Positions 1-11,068 of a DNA stretch of 64,000 bases are shown here, piece after piece. A model generated the notes under the pieces. It searched no databases. It saw nothing but the letters and a program-made list of their open reading frames with translations, and was not told the DNA's origin. The stretch is from Podocnemis expansa. Its lineage: Eukaryota > Chordata > Testudines > Podocnemididae. Both the position numbers and the translations under genes were made by a program. Numbering within the stretch: the stretch's first letter is position 1; each line of letters opens with the position of its first letter. Location of the stretch: the NCBI GenBank assembly GCA_007922195.1, contig ML682013.1, positions 22,628,217 through 22,692,216 on the forward strand, written 5' to 3'.

Positions 1-325
1 CCTGCAGCCCATATCTTTCCCCTCAGAGCCCTGCACCTGCTGCCACCCCAACTCTTCCCCTCCACGTTGGGCCACTACGTACTGCAGTGCAGACCATGCT
101 GCCTGAGCCAGAGAAAAGAGATTAAATTTTTCTCTGCCATGGCTGGGTGGTCCAGTGGCAGGGGCTGACAATCCTTCTCTCACTGCTACCCGCAGATCAG
201 CTTCAGGCAGCAGAAACAGGCTGCAAAGCCAATTCACTGGAACAGGCAGCAGCTGCAGGGCTGGATAAGAGCCCTTGGGCAGTTCAGATCCAGCCCTGTG
301 GGCTGGTAGTTTGACACCCCTTCTG
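1..325. repeat. 3' end of a hAT-like non-autonomous element, cut by the window start
   Basis: GC-rich stretch that ends in TTTGACACCCCT near 321. That end resembles the CAGGGGTGTCAAA type of hAT terminus read on the other strand. The left end lies outside the window, so no target duplication can be tested. No coding potential is visible. Confidence 0.35.
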
Positions 326-580
326 TAGAATAAGCTTAGATGTGTTTGAAACACTGTCAGTAATGCTGAGCAGCCTCCATCCCTGCAGAAGAGATACCCA
401 ACAGGAAAAACATTTCCTGTTTCTCTGTGAGAAAGTAAGGGGAGAGGGGCTTTGCATCATGGGAGGACAGCTGACTTCCCACAAACCCCAGCACTTCATT
501 GCATTGTAGGACTCCTACCCACAATGCAACACTTCAGAAGTGGGAGTAACAGCCAGCAGTCAACATCAGATGGCACCCAA

Positions 581-647
581 GTGTAGACATACCCTCAGTC
601 AACTTTGTTAAGTGGACTTAACTGAGCATCCCAGTGTAGACATAGCC
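581..647. repeat. Two MITE terminal motifs, fragment
   Basis: GTGTAGACATACCC (581-594) and GTGTAGACATAGCC (634-647) are two same-direction copies of the right-end motif of the MITE group described elsewhere in this window. The 40 bp between them contains GTTAAGTGGACTTAAC, an inverted-repeat word typical of these elements. No matching left end was found, so this is a truncated or nested remnant. Confidence 0.5.
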
Positions 648-650
648 ATA

Positions 651-1869
651 GTACATGGTATACTGAAGTGCAGTAGATGTGCTGCACACCACTAATTCTT
701 TGGTTAGCTGTGCCCTCAGATAAGTTATGAAATATAATTATGTATCTATAGCATTTTTATAGAAGATAATATCCCTCTCAAAGGAGAGGGTGGCTGGCAA
801 AAAAAAGTGATTGTGAGAAAAAGGGGTGGAAAAAATGATAGTGCAAACACACAATAAGATAAAAGACAATAACATACAAAGTTCCAATTGCAAAAGCAGT
901 CTGCTGCTTTCTCTTGACATTGTGGAGCAGAGGATCCTGGCTGGGTCTCTTGTTTTCTCTATGACATTTGCTAGTCACAGCTATCGCTGAGCACTTCCTC
1001 ATGCTTTTAAGACTGGCTTCAATCCAAGATACCCTGCTTTGCTTCTCTCTCTCTCTAACACCCACCCACCCACCATAGTTGAAAAGTTCTTTGTATACTA
1101 CTGCTTTTTAAAATTAACCCTTGTTTTTCTACTTACGCTCATCTTATCATAGAAGGCATTTCTTTATATTATATAGGACATGATGTCATATTTTACTTTA
1201 GAATGTAAAGTGATTAAATAAGGGTGGGGTTTTTTGTTTGTTTGTTTTGTTTTTGTTTTCTTTTTTGTTTGTTTGTTTTTTTCCTCCACTTGGGAAGCTA
1301 GACTTCATAAAAAACAAAACCTTACCAGACTTTGTGAAGTGTTACTACTTTACTGAAATATTATCTAAAAGTAAAGTCTTATTTGTCATCAAGAACAATT
1401 ACTCCTTGCTACTGTTTAACAGAAGAAGGTATTTCAATCCTAGTATATAATGTACAGTTAATTTTGTAATTGTTAGAAAAATACCCATGAAAAATAAGCA
1501 TTTCCAAATCAACATGGATAAAAATGGTATGATGTAGCTGCCATTTATACTCTTTAATAAGTGCATTGTTCTTCTGAAAGAGAATGCTGTATTCACTGAC
1601 AAGCAATTTTCTAGTGATGAATTGTCTAAAACCCTTCTCTCTGATATTTTTAGTAAGCAGTTAAACAAGTGGTAAGCTATTTTTTATGTTTCCCTTTACA
1701 GATCAAAACCCTGTTTTAATTATGTTTCACAGCAATTTTATGGATGAACATCTGATTGTGAGAGACAGTAGATTTTTGGTACAGAAAAAGACAGGATCTT
1801 CTGTTTACTTTAACCAGCACATTGTTATGGAGACCTGTCTCTCTCTAGTCTTCCTTAATTCTTTTATCC
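651..1869. other. No gene seen; AT-rich sequence
   Basis: Unrecognised AT-rich sequence. The only structured part is the T-rich tract listed separately. Open frames here are short, lack recognisable domains and carry no splice or start context that I trust. Confidence 0.6.
1227..1283. repeat. T-rich (TTTG)n tract
   Basis: Imperfect run of TTTG and longer T blocks. It could be the tail of an old retroposed copy on the minus strand, but no body is recognisable. Confidence 0.8.
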
Positions 1870-1957
1870 ATCTGGGACCTGATGCAAAACTCAGTAAAGG
1901 CAGTGAGAAGTTTCTGTTGATTCTTATAGACATTGAATCAGGCCCTGAAGCCAGATC
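1870..1957. repeat. Ancient amniote hairpin-type repeat relic
   Basis: The left part reads GGGACCTGATGCAAA and the right part TTGAATCAGGCCCTGA. Together they resemble a degraded inverted-repeat family that I remember as common in reptile and bird DNA, built around GGGCCTGATYCAA and a central CCATTGA/TCAATGG. Inference from memory; strongly diverged. Confidence 0.4.
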
Positions 1958-2434
1958 TTTTCCTCTATTTTTTTAATTTTTTCTTTCTTCATTTAACTTT
2001 TTAAACTCTACCTTTTTGACATACAGCACTCATTTGGCCTTTATTGTTGTATGAGGGAACATGGATGACTGATTTCTTCCAGAACAAATCCTGATGTTAC
2101 GTTGTGCATTTACCAGTGAAATAGCTGCCAGGCTCTGCTCCTACAAACGTTCTCTGCATACTAACAGTTACTAGAAAGTCCATATGTAAAAGAACTGCAG
2201 CCCATATGTGACAAGGCTGACAGCTCCACTCTTCACAGGCCTGCCCTACTGATCTGGAGAAGCCAGAAATATAAAGGGAAACTTTAAGTTTTCTTTAAAA
2301 GAAAAGAAACTTTCTAGCCCTTTCCTCAAATATACAGTATCCTGAAAAATATAAACCACTATTAACTAATTCCTTGCTGAAAGCAGCAAGTGACTTCTTC
2401 GCCTTTCCAGTTCTGTGCTTTTACTTTAATGTAA

Positions 2435-2508
2435 GGTTTGGTCTACACTACAAATATATGTGAGTTAAAGCTACATTTCTCAGGGATGTGGAAAAGCCAT
2501 AAATTAGT
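2435..2508. repeat. MITE left-end fragment
   Basis: GGTTTGGTCTACAC (2435-2448) matches the 14 bp end motif of the MITE group, and the following GAGTTAAAGCTACATTTCTC resembles subterminal sequence of a related subgroup. No right end is seen, so the copy is truncated. Confidence 0.5.
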
Positions 2509-3200
2509 CATGTTTCAGGTGCACATTAAAGAATTGTCTCTCTCTAGCCCTCCCCTTAGACTAATTCTGTGTCTACCAGTGTGATTGTCATGAGCAACGG
2601 GAGGCAGAACTTTGAACAATGATTTTGTGGTCCTTAGAAAAATGCTGTGACTGGCTTGGCCACAGAGCGAGACTTTCCAAATAGGAAATGATTGGACTCC
2701 TTTAATCCAAAACAAGAATCCTAGGGCATACTAAACCTGGATAGTTTCTAATTAGATGGAAAAATGAATAGTGGAGATTTGGTTTCCTTTAGATTTGCCT
2801 ATTTTAAGTAAAACAAGAAATTAATAAAAAACCCCTCTAATATAGAAAACTCCAGTATAGAGAACTGATGCAACAGCCTACTTATAAGTATAAAGGTCAA
2901 CAATTAGCATAAAAAGACAAAATTAGAACCTAAAGACTTATGTGTATTAAGTAGGGTATACAGTATATTATCAATAGGCATTTTATCATAATATTGGCTA
3001 GAGTTTAAAAATTAGCAGGCATTAGTATTTGCACAAAATTGCAATAAGGGTGAGTGTCCATGATAATTTAGGCAATTTCACTGATTGTCTACATTATTCC
3101 TAGCATACAAAGCACAATGATGACTGTACACAGACTGCAGGATTGAAATATCACTTTAACTTGGAAGGATTATATTATCTTCTTTACCTTATGTGTGCAG
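2509..3200. other. No gene seen
   Basis: AT-rich sequence without recognisable repeat, RNA gene or coding signal. Confidence 0.55.
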
Positions 3201-3242
3201 TATTTTATTTTATTTTATTTTATTTTATTTTATTTTATTTTA
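3201..3242. repeat. (TTTTA)n microsatellite
   Basis: About eight uninterrupted copies of the pentamer TATTT. Confidence 0.95.
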
Positions 3243-4452
3243 AGTTCTTTAAGGCATATTTCCTTTTCTTTTAGCTGGGGAACATTTTTAAAAGAAAAAA
3301 AGTCCTTTCATTTCACAGTCTCTTAGATGGTATTAAAAATGTTAACAATGGTCCTGCTTGGGGAAGTAATTGGTAGAGAAGATCAAGCTGGTGTTGCTGT
3401 CACTAAAATCCAATCCTGTCTCATAGAACATAAAACAAAACAAATGGGGAGTGAAAAGAACAGCAAAGATAGAAAATGAAGCTTCTATCTCTGTTGTTGA
3501 ATTTCTCAAACCCGACCTCATTGCTGAAGAAAGGCAGTGTCAGAATACCATCTTACCAATCACTCCAAGACCTAGCAAACTTGTATCTGCCGTGGGCTGT
3601 TCAGGGCATTGCTATTAATTGCCTTTGCCTGACAACAGGCTTACATCAGTCTTGCAAAATATAGTCTTGGTGGGCTAAAGCAGATTCTTACTAGATAAAA
3701 GAAAAAAAGGGGAGAAATAGAAAAAATAAATAAGATAAGGAAGGAAAAGAATACATGGGAGGAGCAACACTAAGTTTCACACCCCAGGTAGGGCCTGAAG
3801 TTCAGCTAGAATATGTGGAAGTAGTGATGTCTTTTGAGTTCCTCTTTCTGGCCTGATTTAGTCTAGAGATCTCTGAAGGTCAGGATGACAAAGGCCCAGG
3901 GTTCCAGGAAACAATGAAGGTAACAGCCATGATGATGAGCCATTTCTTCCCTTCCCTTCAAAGTCTCTTTCATTAAGGACACCAAAATGGAGTGATGGAC
4001 AGAATAGCTAATCCTCTCATTATCTCATCTGCTCACTAGATCTAATTTACAACTTCCCAATGGTGGCTGACCAATTTTTGGTCTCACATGGTTCTTATTT
4101 AGCAGGCATAATCTTAAAATATATCAGTAGGCCTTTTTATTTGTACTAGTTCAGTCTCTAGCATCCTTTTGTACCTTTTCCTATCAACATTTGTTATGAT
4201 AGGTTATTGCGATTATTTACAAACTTTCAATCATATACAGTTGATCTCACATTTACTGTACATTTATTGCTAATTACTGCCACAGAGAAATAGTCCTTCA
4301 TGTAATCAGATTGTATTCCACTAAGACCTTTGAATTAAGGACTAGGACCCGCACTTGGATCCAAGGCTGAATGGGGAGCCATTTAAGTGTGCCAAATACC
4401 CCTCTGATGCATTCTCATTGCTCTGTTGGACCATAACTTCAGAATGTCTTTC
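3243..4452. other. No gene seen
   Basis: Mixed sequence with purine-rich patches (around 3700-3760). Nothing recognisable as exon, RNA gene or repeat family. Confidence 0.55.
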
Positions 4453-4667
4453 ATAGGGTATGGCCACACACACTTCTTATTTCGAAACAACAGAGGTTGT
4501 TTCAAAATAAGAAGTGCCATGGCCACACGACGCATGGCCATTTCGAAACAAGCAAACAGCTTGTTTCGAAATGGCCCTGCTCCTTCCAAAATAGCTTAAA
4601 CCTCATTGTGTTTTGAAACAGGGTTGTTTTGAAACTAGAGGTTTCAAAACAGCCCTGTTCGGACATG

Positions 4668-4767
4668 NNNNNNNNNNNNNNNNNNNNNNNNNNNNNNNNN
4701 NNNNNNNNNNNNNNNNNNNNNNNNNNNNNNNNNNNNNNNNNNNNNNNNNNNNNNNNNNNNNNNNNNN
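4668..4767. other. Assembly gap (100 N)
   Basis: Run of exactly 100 N between the left hairpin arm and the GC-rich core of the MITE. The round length suggests a placeholder rather than a measured size. Any open frame crossing it is an artefact. Confidence 0.97.
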
Positions 4768-5026
4768 GCACCCTGGCCAGGGTGCTGAGGGGTGTCCGCT
4801 GGGGCGGGGGGGCGCGGGGCTGTGCCGCATGCCACCGGTGCCTGCAGGGGACTCCAGCCCCGCGCCTCACCTGGAGGGTGCCTGTAGCCCCCTGCAAGCA
4901 CCCACCAGGAGAGGGCGGAGGGGCGCCTCACCCCGGGGGCTTTAAAGTCCCCCCCCGCCCCCAAACCTGGGGGCACGGCCCTGGCGCGCGGCTGGAGACC
5001 GCTGCTGCCGGGGCCGGAGTGATTCT

Positions 5027-5158
5027 CCTGCCGGGGGCGTGTCCAGGGGGGGTGCCCCGGAGCCCCACCCCCGGAGTCCCCGGCATGACACTCCTGCCGG
5101 GGGCGTGTCGGTGGGGTGCACCAGAGCCCCGCCCCCGGAGTCCCCGGCATGACGCGCT
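5027..5158. repeat. 66 bp GC-rich tandem repeat (two units)
   Basis: Two head-to-tail units begin with CCTGCCGGGGGCGTGTC at 5027 and 5093 and share CCGGAGTCCCCGGCATGA near their ends. CpG-dense, unlike the surrounding AT-rich DNA. Confidence 0.85.
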
Positions 5159-5423
5159 TTACCCCTCCGGTGCCTGCAATCCCCTCCCCAGGCGGAATAG
5201 CATGTCCACAGTGTGGACATGCTATTTCGCTGCCTTATTTCGAGGACAAAGTTTTTTGTCCTCGAAATAAGTTGTTTTGAAATAATATGTTATTTCGAAA
5301 CTGCTTCTTTTGAAACGTCTTGTTTCGAAACAAGCATACCCTGTGTGAACATAGCCATAGTCAGTTCTAGGCAGAGAATAGTACAGTAGTCCTACTTTCA
5401 TCCAAGAATTGTAAACTACCATT

Positions 5424-5592
5424 CACATTAACTCATTAATCCTCACAACGCACCTTCAGAGTCCTGTGGTCCCAAAAAGTATTATTGTATGACTTTACAA
5501 ATAGACAAACTGAGGTCAAGAGAACAAGAATCAGGGCTACGGGCAGAAACAGAAGTCACAAAGCCAGAGTTTTAGTTCTGTCTCACTAACCA
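5424..5592 (+). repeat. MIR/CORE-SINE-like relic
   Basis: ACTCATTAATCCTCACAAC, then a TATTATT block, ACAAATAGACAAACTGAGG and GTCACAAAGCCAGAG occur in the order and spacing of the MIR SINE consensus as I remember it. Strongly diverged; the tRNA-related 5' part is not evident. Confidence 0.6.
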
Positions 5593-6557
5593 GTAAATAA
5601 TAATAGCTATCACATTTTATCAGTGCCCCAAAACGATTATTTACCTTCTCTGAAATAATTATTTTATGGTCCCTGATCTGAAAGTGATAGAAATAGAAAC
5701 CCAGGAAAGAACACAGAACTTTAAAACACAGACCGTAAAAAGCATATTTTGTTTTGCATTTTTATGCTGTGGTTTTATTTTTTATATTGTTGTATAATAA
5801 AAAGGTTTGATGTTTATAGGGTGAAATATATATATAAATAGCATTTGCACTTCTCAAGCATTTCAGCTTTATTTCAAATTTTAATCATCCAGAAATGCTG
5901 GACATTTATTTCTGTCATGATTTTTATTTGTTACAAGCATCCCCAGGCTCAGGGCTTGTTTAACAACACTGACTATATAATGTGGAGCTTATTTGTGGTT
6001 ACACATTGTTTGAGGACTTTGGTTTCGTATTAAGAGATATGCTGTACTGAGGAAGATCTACTTTTTAATGCCGTAAAGAAGAATGGAACAGTTACTTTAG
6101 TCATCTCTGACATATACAGGTAGCTATTAAATAAGAAGAAATAGTAGAATGGACAGGAAGGCTGAAAGTACTTGGGGTCTAAGGTAAATTCTCTTTTACA
6201 ACCTCCTAAACCAATTAAAAACAGGCAAAAGAAAAGGAGGTTCATCTCCTCTTAAGATTGTACTTACAGAAAAAAGAGATGCGTCTTAAACATAGGTCTT
6301 GTATAATGAAAAGTTTCACAATCCATCACTATCTGAACATGCAATTTTTCTTCAGTCTTGTCTTATTTGTTATGCTCCTGAACAAAAATTTACTGAAGCC
6401 AGTGGAAGCATTCCACTAGTTTTAATAGGTTTGGTGTCAGATCTTAAATAGCAAAAATTATAAATATCATTTATTGGTTACAAAAGAAATCCAAATATTT
6501 GTTCTATTTCCTGAGACACGCCTGTGTTAAGGGTGAAAAGTTGAAGTGTTAATGTAA
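5593..6557. other. No gene seen
   Basis: AT-rich sequence with no recognisable repeat family or exon. Confidence 0.55.
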
Positions 6558-6836
6558 GGATCTGTCTTATACTACTGCAGGGAGCATGTTTCCCAGCTTA
6601 GGTAAACAGGTGTACTAACACTGCTTGAGTTAGCATGTTAAAAATAGCAGTTTAGCCCGGGCTAGCATGAGCAGGGGCTCAGGCTTGCTGCCAAAAGTAT
6701 GTTGAAGGGGCTTGGCAGGTTTGTATTCAGGCAGCTAGCCCAAGCTGCCCTCTGTGCTTCCCTGGCCATGCTGTTAGCTTGAGTAGAGTCTGTCTTCTCA
6801 AGCTGAGGAAGCACACTTCCCAGTGTAGACATATGC
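6558..6836. mobile_element. Degenerate palindromic MITE, CTAGC-rich subgroup
   Basis: The right end AGTGTAGACATATGC matches the MITE terminal motif. The left end is decayed (GGATCTGTCTTATAC). Internal words GGGAGCATGTTTCCCAGC, AAAAATAGCAG, GGGCTAGC and GCTAGCCCAAGC form inverted pairs. The copy at 47053-47327 carries the same words. Flanking triplets (TAA, ATC) do not match, so a target duplication is not supported. Confidence 0.6.
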
Positions 6837-7088
6837 ATCATAGAATGAGGGATCTGTGTAACAAATATCTCATTACAATATGTCTGTATATGTCTACAAA
6901 GGGCCATTTGGCAAGTTGGGATAGTCATATTTTAAGCTAGATTTTGTATTGTGTAATTCAATGTATGAGCAGGTGTGTATGTAGTTCATATGATATTTTG
7001 CTATGCAACTATAAATAAACATCTCCACAAATAAATAAAAGGTCTGACCATCACTGACCATGTAAGCAGGTATTACATATGACAGATA

Positions 7089-7485
7089 TGTAACAGTTGC
7101 CTTAGCCTAAGCGAAGCCATTTTTGCTTTAGCGAAGCCATCTTGTTGTTTACAAGAGAATAGCAGTTACGAAACCCCCTAACTTCTCCTTTGAAAATCCC
7201 CTAACTTCCCTGTTCTCGAAAGCCCCTAACTCCCCACACCCCCGAGTTCATTTTAGCCAATTGTGTATCATTCTTCTACTTATAACCTTATATGGCATAT
7301 CAAATGTAACAAGACAAAAAAGGTATATAAGCTGAACATGTGCTGTAACCGGGGTCTCTCTGCCATTATATGCAGGAGGCCCATTTGTAATCACAAATGC
7401 AATAAAGGGATTGCCTTTTCACTCTTGGTGTGGTTAATGACTCTGACGGCACCAAGCCAATCCTGGTACCTGAATTCTGGTAACA
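7089..7485 (+). mobile_element. Retroviral-type LTR, probably solo
   Basis: Begins TGTAACAG and ends CTGGTAACA, a near inverted pair starting TG and ending CA. A TATA box (TATATAA, 7324-7330) is followed by a polyadenylation signal AATAAA at 7401-7406 and a GT-rich stretch, which is the U3-R-U5 order of an LTR. The U3 part has direct repeats: AGCGAAGCCAT twice near 7110-7140 and CCCCTAACTYC three times between 7155 and 7230, resembling enhancer repeats. No internal viral genes lie on either side. The immediate flanks do not give a clean 4-6 bp duplication (CAGATA before; CAGACA two bases after), so the exact edges are uncertain. Confidence 0.75.
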
Positions 7486-8137
7486 ACCAGACAATCAGTC
7501 AAAAAAGTTAGAGATGTGCCTCTACTTAGAGACGAGTCAAACAGGACAGGCAGTGATAGTCATTTTAAAGTATCTCTCATCGACTTAGTGCATCTTCACT
7601 AGACCCACTAAATCAATGCCACTGCATCAGTAATAGCGGCTCTGATTTAGCATGATAGCAGAGATGTGCCGAGACTTTGGAAAGGTTGATGGATTGGTCG
7701 TAGGTCATCAAAGAGAAGTTCAGACTTAAAAGATCCTTCTATACCAAGAAAAAGTAGACCAGAGAAAGCTGTTTTACAATGTGGCATGAAATATTAAATA
7801 ATCTACAGAATTTGTTTAGAAGAAAACAATTCTACATAGAGACAAATGAATAAATATCACAGAAACATCACTGAATTTTGGCTGAACTTCAGCACTCTTA
7901 TTACCGTCAATTGGATTACATATGTCTGACTGAAAAAAACCACTCACCTTCTGTTTATCTTCAAAGAACTTACCAAACCTTAAGGGCCTGATTCTTCAAC
8001 CTTCACTCACATCATGTAGCAGTCTACTCTGGAAGCCTAACAAATTCAGTACCATAACGTGCTACCACCAAAAGCTGACCCAGAGCTTTTAACTTCAGGA
8101 TGTACTTTGAGTTATTTTGTGATAAATATATACAGCT
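7486..8137. other. No gene seen; possible MITE scrap at 7578-7650
   Basis: CACTAGACCCACTAAATC and GCGGCTCTGATTTAG around 7600-7650 form a weak inverted pair reminiscent of MITE internal sequence. The rest is unrecognised. Confidence 0.4.
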
Positions 8138-8615
8138 GGAATGGCCCCAGTATACCTAGACTATCCCTGCCAGATGTTTGTGTAAGCTGTTGTATAAAAC
8201 ATCCAATGATAGAGATTCCAAATACCTTTGGTAACCTATTCCACTGGTTAATTTTCCTAAGTAATGGATTATATTTTGTCCTACTTTCAGTGGACATAGA
8301 GAACAGTTAATTGCCATCTCCTATAGCCCTTAAAATATATGAAAACTGTTGTCAGATAACCACTAACTCTTATGTTGTGACTAAACAGTCCTCATTTTTT
8401 ATCTTTCCTTATGTGTCAGGTTTTTTAAACTTTTTTTTTGTCATTTTTATTGCTCTCATCTGGATTCTGTCCAATTTGTCCATATATTTCTTAAAATATG
8501 GCAGCCGAAACTGGACACAGTACTCCAGCTGAGGCCTCACCGCTGCTGAGTAGAGTGGAACAATTACCTCCCATTACTTACACACAACATTCCTATTAAT
8601 ACATCCCAGGATGAA
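8138..8615 (-). mobile_element. CR1 LINE relic, 3' part of ORF2
   Basis: On the plus strand the landmarks of the reversed CR1 3' half appear in order: a CCCTGCCAGATGTTTGT-like block, GATAGAGATTCCAAATACC, CTTTCAGTGGACATAGAG, GTCCAATTTGTCCATA and CTGGACACAGTACTCCAGCTG. In translation these are the C-terminal ORF2 region after the reverse transcriptase. Many stops and small gaps; not functional. Confidence 0.75.
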
Positions 8616-10288
8616 ACTTCCATGATTCATTCTTGTAGTATGAAGTGTTTTTTCTAATCTAATACGAAAGTTAGAAGACAAACGTAAACCTAAAGCAGTG
8701 ACTTGAATGCTCTGAAATGTAAACAATATGTGTAAAAATGCAATATAAAAGAAAAAAAGAGACTCCTTTAATGTACTGGATTTTCTGCATGACAAACAGC
8801 TGGATTTAAACTCCAGTACTATTCTAACAAACCATTTACAATGTTCAGAGTAAATATAATTAAGTATATTGTTCTCACCATCTTATTCTCAAAGTTAGTG
8901 GTTTGTATTACTTACTGTGCCTATGAAAGTCATGAGCTGCCTGTTAAAGCAAAGTCTGCATTTACAAGGCTGGATTTGCTAAAAAAAACCTCGAGTTTCA
9001 GAAGACAGTGAGATAACGGCACTATCTTTCTGCAGCATATATTACTTTGTAATAACTTCAGCAGTGCACTCTTGGAGCTCAGAAAGTCTATTTCTTTACC
9101 TATTTGTTAAATAAATAAATAATCCTTATAACAAACAGTTCTGTAGCACACTGCTGCTACGGTTAGGATAAAGTGTGGTGTCTTATCTATGATTGTATTT
9201 TGCTATGCTGAGTTAGCACATACTATACCTTATCATTAATTTTTTAAATTTATTTTATTGAAATCCTGGCCTTTACTGAGTTCCTTTGTTAAAATTAGAG
9301 CTGTGCATTTACTTGATACATAGAAAAGGATTTAGCTGAAGAATTATAACTGAAAGAGAAGTGAAGGAAAACAATTCACAAATTAATCTGATTCCACTGT
9401 ACTTGAATTTTAGAATGAGAAAAAGTAGTCAAGAGAAAGTGTGTATTTTTGCAGCCAGTTCTTTTCTGTGGTGTTGGAGGCTTGGTTGAGGCAACAAGGG
9501 AGATAAATATTGCAGAGTTGCATATTTATCATGAAAACAGCAATGGATATACGTGACAAAAAGGAAAGATAGAAACTATGTGAACAACTGACTGAGAGAC
9601 ACAATAAAGACAAAGTCGTTATCTTGGAATAAGGGATGCACAGAAGAGTTTTAAATTAATGTCTTGTGTGATAGCTGGCACTATTATTTTTATTCTTAGG
9701 TAATCAAAAGCTTATAAAATACTTAGACCTTATCAGGTATAGTTATCTCAGCTTGCAATGGAGATTTATATTGAAGAATCCTGAAGCTCTATGACTACCT
9801 TTACCAAAATTCTAGCAGAGTGTCATTGACTTGAGGGGTGGAGGGGAGAGGGGAGTGTGAGAATCTAGGCACCCAAAATAAGAATGTGCTTTTGGGCAAG
9901 ATGATACATACCATGAAACTTTGAAGGCAGCCAGAGTTTTCAGACCACCTGTGTCTCCATGTCTGCATTACATAGGCCAAGTGTGCCACTTCAGCCATTC
10001 ATGGATCAACTACAGGTGGCCTTCATGGGCAACAAAATTAGGGTATTGGGAACATGCTTTATCAAAATGCTTAGGTGATACCTTTGGTAGTTATGTTAGA
10101 ACCACTGTATGGCATGACCCCAGCATATTAATACTTTTATGATACACAAAGGCATTGCTAAATAGCAGTTACTTCCATTACTATTCCTTTGTATTAAATT
10201 TAGCTCAGTGTAGTTGGGGTCACAACCATATGAACCTGCAAATATTTGAGTGCATGGCTGATAGTCTTCTTGAGAGCAGTCTAGTATG
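8616..10288. other. No gene seen
   Basis: AT-rich sequence with no recognisable features. Confidence 0.55.
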
Positions 10289-10296
10289 CTTTAGAT

Positions 10297-10469
10297 CAAT
10301 GGTTCTCAACCACTGTGTCAGAACACATTACGGTGTTGCCACACAGTGGTAAGTGTCCAATGGACAGCCAGCGAGATGACTAGATTTGGCCTGGGGGAGT
10401 GGGCTGGTTTGTCCTGTAGAGTCATGGTATGCAAGTACATCCTGACATGCAAAAGGTTTAGAGCAACTG
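10297..10469. mobile_element. hAT-like non-autonomous element (8 bp TSD)
   Basis: Starts CAATGGTTCTCAACC and ends GGTTTAGAGCAACTG; the two are an imperfect inverted pair (11 of 15). It is flanked by CTTTAGAT (10289-10296) and CTTCAGAT (10470-10477), an 8 bp duplication with one mismatch, as expected for hAT transposition. 173 bp, no coding capacity. Confidence 0.8.
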
Positions 10470-10589
10470 CTTCAGATTTCTTTGGCTTGCCTTGCTGAGG
10501 TGAATTTTGAGGATGCAGCTGCAGTGAGAGGAATCAAGCATCTTTCTCCTAACAAAAACAATAATCATAATTATTAGTATTAGTATGTA

Positions 10590-10690
10590 ATAACATGTAG
10601 GGTCCTAGCCTTGTATCAGGGCCCCACAGCACTAGGCATTATATAAACACATAAGCAAATAGTCATTGTCCCAAAGGATTAATACCATGA
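10590..10690. repeat. Ancient interspersed repeat relic
   Basis: CAGGGCCCCACAGCACTAGGC followed by ATAAACACATAAGCAAATAG and TGTCCCAAAGGATT matches a repeat segment I remember as common in bird and reptile genomes. Family name not certain. Confidence 0.4.
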
Positions 10691-11025
10691 TTCCTTTTTA
10701 GAAGTTGGTATTTCCCAGTGCATACCCTTAGCTTTCCAGATTCCACATTGTTCTGCTCATGGCAGTGCTGCCTTTTTCCATATACACTGCACTGTTTTTC
10801 AATAAAGAGGGGTTTGACTTTTGTTCAGTCAGATTAAGAACACACAGCTGCTACTCTGAACGGGCCTGTGGTGCCTGTCACCAAGTTATCATTTTGGCTG
10901 GTTTACATTCAGTATTCAAAATGTCAACTCCCCACCACCCACTCACTCTCTTCAGCATTAACTGCCATAAACATACGCCCATATAGGTTTGTGAGAAAGC
11001 AGACACTTTTCATATAACTGAATAA

Positions 11026-11033
<8 letters not shown>

Positions 11034-11066
<33 letters not shown>
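11034..11066. repeat. (CA)n microsatellite
   Basis: About 16 uninterrupted CA dinucleotides. Confidence 0.97.

Positions 11067-11068
<2 letters not shown>

Larger units (their letters stand above)
4456..5356. mobile_element. Large MITE of serial hairpins with a GC-rich core (3 bp TSD ATA)
   Basis: The ends are GGGTATGGCCACAC (4456-4469) and GTGTGAACATAGCC (5343-5356), flanked by ATA at 4453-4455 and 5357-5359. The left arm is a chain of hairpins built on TTTCGAAA: 4471-4516, a perfect 18 bp inverted repeat (4536-4553 with 4559-4576), and 4618-4657. The right arm holds 19 bp arms with one mismatch and a 1 nt loop (5192-5210 with 5212-5230), and perfect 16 bp arms (5235-5250 with 5255-5270). 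The middle is very GC-rich, contains a 66 bp tandem repeat, and is broken by 100 N. Short GG-starting ends with a 3 bp duplication suggest a PIF/Harbinger-type element, but the duplication is not the usual TWA. No transposase is visible. Confidence 0.85.

Noticed and set aside
1686..1976. A 96-codon plus-strand frame
   Set aside because: Its second half is the hairpin-type repeat at 1870-1957, and there is no support for the first half.
3201..3242. Tandem TATTT units considered as a CRISPR-like array
   Set aside because: Five-base units with no spacers: a simple microsatellite in a vertebrate genome.
4502..5270. Frames of 75-213 codons around 4.5-5.3 kb on both strands
   Set aside because: They run through 100 N and the GC-rich core of a MITE, where stop codons are rare by composition; no domain is visible.
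7321..7330. TATATAA considered as a host gene promoter
   Set aside because: Its position relative to AATAAA and the TG...CA ends fits an LTR; no gene follows.
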